Below, in pieces: positions 45,816 to 51,484 of a DNA stretch of 51,484 bases. This stretch comes from Antrodiella citrinella (lineage: Eukaryota > Basidiomycota > Agaricomycetes > Polyporales > Steccherinaceae): assembly GCA_004802725.1 (NCBI GenBank), contig SGPM01000195.1, positions 1 to 51,484 on the forward strand, read 5' to 3'. Each line of letters begins with the position of its first letter. Position 1 is the first letter of the stretch. Position numbers and translations under genes: made by a program. The notes under the pieces were generated by a model that worked only from the letters and a program-made list of their open reading frames with translations, did not search any database and had not been told where the DNA came from.

Positions 45816-47668
45816 GAGCAGTGAGATGCTGAAAGTGAATTTAATGGAGAGTCGACGGACAGAACTTTGCCAACCAAACTTATAATACATACCTGACACG
45901 CCGACTCGGAGGTCGCAAAACATATTAGAAGCACTACTGAGGCATCACACCGCCGGCTACGTGCATTATTAGATTAAGCATGCAGTGCTTGCATGCTTAT
46001 TACAGCAACTTACACGGTGTCAATGACTCTGCAAGACCCTCACATGGAAAGTTATGGGCTTCAGATGCATGATGTCAGCGGCGGCAGCGGACACTCGGGC
46101 CTTCTTTCGATATTCGACGTGATCATGGTAAAGATACACGACATAGGAATGAACACAATCGACCTTGAGAGAAACAGTACGAGTCAGTTGAAGCATAATT
46201 TGTGACGTCGGCTATCATGCACTTACAGTCTGAGATATGTCAGTTGTGGCAATCCTGCCGACTCTGTCGGACATAGAAGCTCAAGTTTGTGCGATACCAG
46301 ATTCTGGCACCATGATGGTAGTGCACAATTGATGCTGGTGACCAACAACTGTTTGTACGGTGCGGAATTTTTCTGCCATAGTTGCAAGCAAGTGGAAGAC
46401 TGGAATAACAGCACGCCAAAAATAGTTGGCGGAGACACGGAGGCGAACGACAGAGTGAACCCCGGACCGGGTCTCCTCTTGATTCGACCGCCTGGGTGAC
46501 TCTACTCACCTCCGATCGAGAGTGTGGGTACAGAGAATTCGCAAACTCTCCAGTCAGATTCCGCCTCCCTATCTCTTTAGAATGGGACGGCCTCCTTGAA
46601 ACCGGCAATTCTACAAGTCGTGAGTATCCATGAGATCTTGTCTTCGCCGCTCTGGACAGCAGCTAGAAGGCTCGCATCAATGCCCGAACTGAAGGCCGAG
46701 TCAATCGACATGTACGTACCCTCTCTGACTCTGAGTTCTCAAACCGGATCGTAATGGATCTCTTTCGGCACTTTTGAGTTCGCCATCTCCGCAGATACGA
46801 TAGCAGAGTGTACGTCGGTCATTGAAGTGGGGAATGACGCGGTGATTCCGAGTCGGATCTGATCTTGACAAGGTTCTCAATCGTCCATTGCACCAGGACG
46901 AGACACGGCCTTGATAACATACTTTAGTGCAAGTGCGGTGCAATGACTGCATGGACTTACCTTGCTTAGGACGTGATGGACCATACATCGTCACCCGCAG
47001 TCCCCACCGGGCCTATAGCTCATGCATGGTAGTTAGGCGCATTATGAAAGATGAGTTGTCTCATGCAGTGATGACCAGTAGGAACTTGAATGTGGAGGAG
47101 AATGGCGACACATAGCGGGTTGAAAAACGAGTCGGGGCGCTTCCAGAAATGGCTGGCGGCCTTCCAAATTGGGAACGGGCCTAGATCTCGCTGCCACGCG
47201 CGATCATTTCCCGAGACGACCGACCACTCTCTCCTACCCTCTCATTATCAAGAACTCCTAGTGTGTCTTTCTGGACCAACTACTTACCAAGGTCGATAAT
47301 ACGCTGGTGTCTCCAATCTTGCTGTTCTTTGCTTCTGAGTTCCTCTTTATGCCAGTGCGTCGACATCTGCGCGATAAATTTTCGTTGTGTTTGCTCTCGT
47401 CGGTGCCGTCTCTCTGCCCCTGCAGGTCGTACGTGTATTTGACGTGGTGATTGACTATTTATTCCGAGTATGAATACTGCCTGTCGTTCGTTGTCCGGGT
47501 CGGCGCCGACTTCGCGTCGTGACTGCTGTGGCGCCACTGAACATAATCGTTGGGTGCTTTCCCGATTGGGACACCGTCTGACAGGGAACGGTCGATGTCA
47601 CGCACGCGAGGAGACATCCACTCCTCGTACCTCGCATCGGAGTCGGAATGGCTGCTCCATCGGACACA
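45816..47668. other. Long intergenic region
   Basis: About 1.85 kb with no supported gene. Short open stretches on both strands (for example minus strand 46223-46438) lack domains and joinable exons. Confidence 0.4.
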
Positions 47669-47675
47669 TATAAAA
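47669..47675 (+). promoter_or_regulatory. TATA box of secreted Cys-rich protein gene
   Basis: TATAAAA followed by ACCC, 67 bases before the ATG at 47736. It shares the TATAAAAACCC core with the elements at 1300 and 51307. Confidence 0.65.
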
Positions 47676-47735
47676 ACCCTCGTTTTGCGGTCTTCACTCC
47701 TCCTCGCGTCTTTCCCTCTTCCCCTCTCGTCCGCC

Positions 47736-48448
47736 ATGCAGTTCCTGTACGCTCTAGTCGCTCTTTTCTCCCTCCACTCCTTTGTCGGCGTCGCCAACGC
47801 CCAATTCCAGCTCTACCGCGAGCCCAACGCCCGGCGCTCCTCCAGCACCCTCTCTGCCGCCCCCGCGAGCCCCGTCGATCTTCGCCAGTATCACGAAAGG
47901 CGCGACATCCTCGATGTATGCGCGTTCATAGACGCGTCCGTGCTTCCTCCTCTCCTCGAAGCCAATATCTGTCTCTGCCTCTCCGCGTTACCGCTCGCCC
48001 TCAAGGCTGATGTCGGGCTCGCAGCACTTGTCGATGTCTTCGGCCTTGAGGCTGCCACCGCACTGCTCACCAAACTCGTACGTTGTCCGTTATGATGTGG
48101 CTTTGGTACGCGTTTTGACGCGTGTAATAGATTTTGGGCTCTCCGGACAAAAAACAGTGCAATGTTCCTGAGCACGGTCATCTGCTGACTGTCTGTTCCG
48201 CCACCAACCCCTGCGGCTTCACCTGCGACCCGCCGTATGTCGCCGACGGTGATCAATGTGTTTGCAAGGCACCTTACTCCTCTTGCAATGGAAAATGCGG
48301 AAGTTACCCTCAGGTATGTTGGCTCGCTTTGCTGGATGATACATGATCGAGAAACTGACTTTCTTCTTCGTAGGGCTGCGGATCCGCTGCTCCCTATGCT
48401 GGTGCTCGTCGTGCCGTGCACAGGACGCGTACTCGCGATACCGTTTGA
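47736..48448 (+). CDS. Secreted cysteine-rich protein
   Basis: Exons 47736-48077, 48131-48313 and 48374-48448 join at phase 0 to 199 residues. The signal peptide is MQFLYALVALFSLHSFVGVA with likely cleavage after NA. The first part has a helical, hydrophobic Ala/Leu-rich region with a few cysteines (DVCAFIDASVLPPLLEANIC). The second has closely spaced cysteines (QCNVPEHGHLLTVCSATNPC, then GDQCVCKAPYSSCNGKCG), which look like EGF-like or chitin-binding-like disulfide knots. The C-terminus is short and Arg-rich (RRAVHRTRTRDTV). Similar two-part secreted proteins are common in Agaricomycetes without a known role. Extracellular; function unknown. Confidence 0.85.
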
Positions 48449-48846
48449 GGAATTCGCGGTGTCGTTTTTCTCCTCGATTCGCACGGATATCCATCCAGAC
48501 ATTTTCGTTTTATCATTCCGCCATTCATTGTAGTCGCGTTCCGAGCGTTCTCTTCCGATCATTTCAGCTGTCTCTTTCTCGCGTGGGATAATGACCCCTA
48601 TACCCGTATATTCTTTTGTAGTCGTTCTTTGCAGAGTAATTCGCACGTGTGGGTTGTGTCCTATCGTACCGATTCCTACGGACAAAAACTGAGCGCGATC
48701 TAGGTTAGGGTTGCGACTTTAACTTTGTGGCGTTTTCCTTTCCAAGCCACATCGGTCTAACTATTAATAGTACTCAACGCCTGGGAGTCGCGCCGTGGAC
48801 ACAACTTCAAATGTGCGCTTGATTTTCTCTTCTCAATCTGTATCAG
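48449..48846. other. Intergenic
   Basis: About 400 bases between two plus-strand genes, with an AT-rich CTATTAATAG at about 48762. No gene was seen. Confidence 0.5.
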
Positions 48847-49403
48847 ATGGCGGACAAGTCTCAGGATCAACGCTCTGACGCGACACAGCAGATTCAGGGG
48901 TCGTGCTTCTGCAAAGCGGTGTCGTATTCCTTCGACGGACCACCCGTTCTGAGCGCGTACTGTCACTGCACGAACTGTCAAAGGCTATCTGGTACGTTTC
49001 CCAGCTTTCGGATAACAAAAAGATGACCCAGTCTCACCAGATGTCAGGGTGTCCGTTCGTACATACCGTTCATATCGAGACGGGGTGCTTCAGATGGACG
49101 ATGGAGGCCTCCACCTCCGATACGCCTACGGAGCTGCTCGACATCTATACCATCCCATCTAAGCCCCACAAATCGCGGTTCAGATGCAAGAACTGCGGCG
49201 CATGCGTGGCGGGGTACAACTCCGTGCGGAAGCGGTACAGCGTCTGGGGTGCGCAGATAGAAGATCGCACGTCCGAGGCGGTATGGGGGCGCGTGAAGCC
49301 CCGTGCGCATATATTCTATGGAACGCGGATGCTGGACGTCCGGGATGGGCTGGGGAAGTGGGAGGGGTACGAGGGGACGTCGGGGAGGATGTCGGATTCC
49401 TGA
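48847..49403 (+). CDS. GFA/CENP-V zinc-binding domain protein
   Basis: Two exons (48847-48991, 49048-49403) join in phase to 166 residues, the usual size. Cysteine motifs fit the GFA fold, which binds two zinc ions: GSCFCKAVSYSF near the start, CHCTNCQRLSG across the intron, and FRCKNCGACVAGY. The family was named for glutathione-dependent formaldehyde-activating enzyme, but most members are uncharacterised, so formaldehyde activity is not implied. The C-terminal part (KRYSVWGAQIEDR, AHIFYGTRMLDV) is as in fungal members. Probably cytosolic. Confidence 0.9.
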
Positions 49404-51301
49404 CCAGTGACTGTACGATAGAATCGTGGCGCGGAACTTGAAGTTGGCCCGAAGTCATCGGCATAAGTAGCTTCGTAGTGGGTAGTGGGAAGTTTAATCG
49501 CCCTGTTCCCTCAGATTCCGCACGGTTTGGAGCGGCGAGGATCTCTGATTGCGATGGCTTCGGCGAATAAGCCCAGATGTATCTGGTCTTCAATGCATGA
49601 TCCTCAAAGATCAGATTACCTACTCTTTTCGGTAGAACGTCAATGCGGTGCCTGGTGGCCCAGAAGCTGGTACGGAATGATATTTGTGCGCGCAGGAGCT
49701 GAGAAGCTTACTTGGTCCTCGGAGGCATACAAGAAGGTCGGGCGATCCAGGCCGTCTCCTCAAGGAGAAATTGGTATGCTTGACTCGATTGAAGTACTAG
49801 GGATACGTCTGGATGTTCTTCAGAGATGTACCGCTGTATGTGCATACAACAGGAGAGGTACGTCGTGCCAATCTTTGAGGTGACACTGCATCGTCAACAA
49901 GCAACTCCAAGAACACGAAGCTGCCAGCGTACACGCGTTGAACTGCATCACATGTCGGGGCTGTCTGTAGAAGATCTGAAAAACAAGCAATCTCGAGACC
50001 AATCCACGCGACTGAGTGCATCATCGATCGTACCGACTCCAACTCCGCACACGACAGCTCAAGCAATTTCGCAAGAAAGATGTTCTCGCAGGGAGCGCAT
50101 CGAGTCCGTGTCGGCGATACGTCGCACCGGGCCCAGACACAGGACACAGGAATTCGTGAACCTCAATGGTGGTTATAGTTTCATTAAATAACATTCGATC
50201 AAATCGACGCTGCGGTATGGAAGTTCGTTCGGACGCAGCTGAGCAGCATGAGTGTGCACGTGGACTCGTATGGAAGGAAGGGCGGTGACTTCATATGACA
50301 ATGCCAGTGGATACCGGGCGTGGTGTTTGCCGCAAGTCGCGATCGAACACTACGCCGGTAAACTCGTCACAGAAATGTCCCAATCCTCAATAGGCACGGA
50401 TTAACAGATGGTTCGAGTTCGGCCGGGGGTTCGTCCACATCCTGCGAGTAGTCAGCAATTTACAGGCTTACGGTACTACCGCGATTCGAGCGCAGACTCA
50501 CGATTGAAATTGGAATCGCCACCGATAGACTCGTTGTATAGGATTGTTTTGAAGGCTCTGATTCAAGTATTACCCGCAACTTGTACGGTGTACTGGGAGG
50601 ACTCGGAGCAGAACATCGTTGACAGCAGCGGTGTTGGTCATAGACATTACGTAACCAATCGATCAAATCTGGTTTTGTTCTCCGACTGGTCCGAGTCCAA
50701 TTCCGAGTTGCGCCACAGCTTGTACCCCCACGGCGTGGCTCGCAAGCAGGACTGTCATGCGGGTGACCCGCGTTGTTCGACTGAGAGATCGTGCCTGCTG
50801 TTTTTCACTTTCAAGTGCTACTCGACTCGCACAGAGTTGTTCCGCCGCGCATGATTCCGACCGGCGACTCTTCGTCCGAGTCCCGTCATACTAGTTGGCA
50901 ACGATTTAAACGTCTGAACTCGTCCACAAACACAGGCCAGAAAAGCTGAAGTGAGCACCATGTGATTCTATTTCGAAGATCTGAACGTGTCCATTAGGAT
51001 CTGACGGTGTTCCGAACTCAGCGTGTCCTTTATACAATTGAACGTAGGCTGCCAGTGTCACGGCGGTCAACTTCAATGTCCGCCTTCTCATCTTCTCATA
51101 GGACTAAGCCACATGACGTTGGCGGTTCAACAAATATGAGCATTTGCGAGAAGGTGGGTAGGAAGGTCGATCTCAAACCTACCGCTGATATGGTTGAGCG
51201 GGGTCGCCTTCGTCATTTTTGCTGGCAGGTTTCCACTGGCATGGCATACATCGTTTTCGAACCCGTTGTGTGGCAACACTAGGTTCAATGTGCGACTCCG
51301 C
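49404..51301. other. Long intergenic region, no supported gene
   Basis: About 1.9 kb. A 148-codon plus-strand frame at 50408-50854 and minus-strand open stretches at 49480-50150 show no domain or clear splicing. I treat them as chance frames. Confidence 0.35.
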
Positions 51302-51317
51302 TCAGGTATAAAAACCC
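51302..51317 (+). promoter_or_regulatory. TATA core promoter of terminal secreted protein gene
   Basis: TCAGGTATAAAAACCC, identical over 16 bases to 1295-1310. The TATA starts at 51307, 109 bases before the ATG at 51416. Confidence 0.7.
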
Positions 51318-51415
51318 GCCTGTTCACGTCTTCCAATCGTCAGGTTCCTCTGTAGCACCTTCAAGCTCATCTCATCTACTCCAAAACGCCCTCTCTCACT
51401 TCGACGCTCGCAAAC

Positions 51416-51484
51416 ATGAAATTCACCACCACCGCCACTCTCCTCTCCATGACCGCCGCGGTCGTCGCCACTCCCTGGGGCGAG
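51416..51484 (+). CDS. Start of a secreted protein (cut by window end)
   Basis: The ATG at 51416, in a CAAACATG context, opens MKFTTTATLLSMTAAVVATP, a clear signal peptide, and the window ends after 23 codons. The promoter matches that of the repeat protein at 1409. The mature protein is not visible. Confidence 0.75.
   Translation, partial: MKFTTTATLLSMTAAVVATPWGE

Noticed and set aside
49430..50150. Coding-like minus-strand stretches after the GFA gene
   Set aside because: Exons could not be joined in phase and one stretch runs antisense into the GFA gene.
50408..50854. 148-codon plus-strand open frame
   Set aside because: No recognisable domain, no splice structure, no promoter motif. 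Kept as chance.
1..51484. CRISPR arrays, operons or bacterial-type features
   Set aside because: Intron-rich eukaryotic genes throughout; no regularly spaced direct repeats apart from microsatellites.

Overview
The window is nuclear DNA of a basidiomycete fungus, almost certainly an Agaricomycete. Genes are dense on both strands and are cut by many introns of about 45-70 bp with GTRNGT donors. The protein families also point there: a STE3-type pheromone receptor, expanded TKL kinases of the HGDLRGAN type, small secreted proteins, a small metallothionein and an adenylate-forming reductase. No species could be assigned from sequence alone.

Layout. 1-10 kb: a small secreted repeat protein, a coiled-coil membrane protein, a STE3-like GPCR and a secreted or wall-type protein with a hydrophobic tail. 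10-22 kb: a short eight-exon minus-strand coiled-coil gene, then a Myb/SANT gene fused to two TKL kinase domains, the proteasome lid gene RPN9, and a two-Myb Tay1/Teb1-like gene. 22-35 kb: a large minus-strand SNF2-RING ATPase (SHPRH/Irc20 type), an MFS transporter and a membrane-anchored alpha/beta hydrolase. 35-41 kb: a gene-poor, repeat-bearing stretch with microsatellites, palindromic repeats, an assembly gap and two degenerate tandem copies of a multi-copy F-box-like family; ambiguous bases are concentrated here. 41-51 kb: a metallothionein and an adenylate-forming reductase on the minus strand, a secreted Cys-rich protein, a GFA-type zinc protein, and the first codons of another secreted protein cut by the window end.

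The strongest novelty is the gene at 11841-16390. Twelve exons join with consistent phase into a predicted 1314-residue protein: disordered N-terminus, one Myb/SANT domain, an intact TKL kinase, then a second kinase domain that has lost its key catalytic residues. The Myb part shares both intron positions and about half its residues with the two-Myb gene 3 kb downstream. The two kinase halves share four intron positions with each other. This suggests a local duplication of a telomere/telobox-type Myb gene, followed by fusion to a duplicated kinase.

Most other genes are ordinary and do not form one pathway. Nothing ties the reductase, transporter and hydrolase into a biosynthetic cluster. All exon structures were read by eye from splice signals and reading-frame continuity. 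Functions are family-level inferences without database searches.
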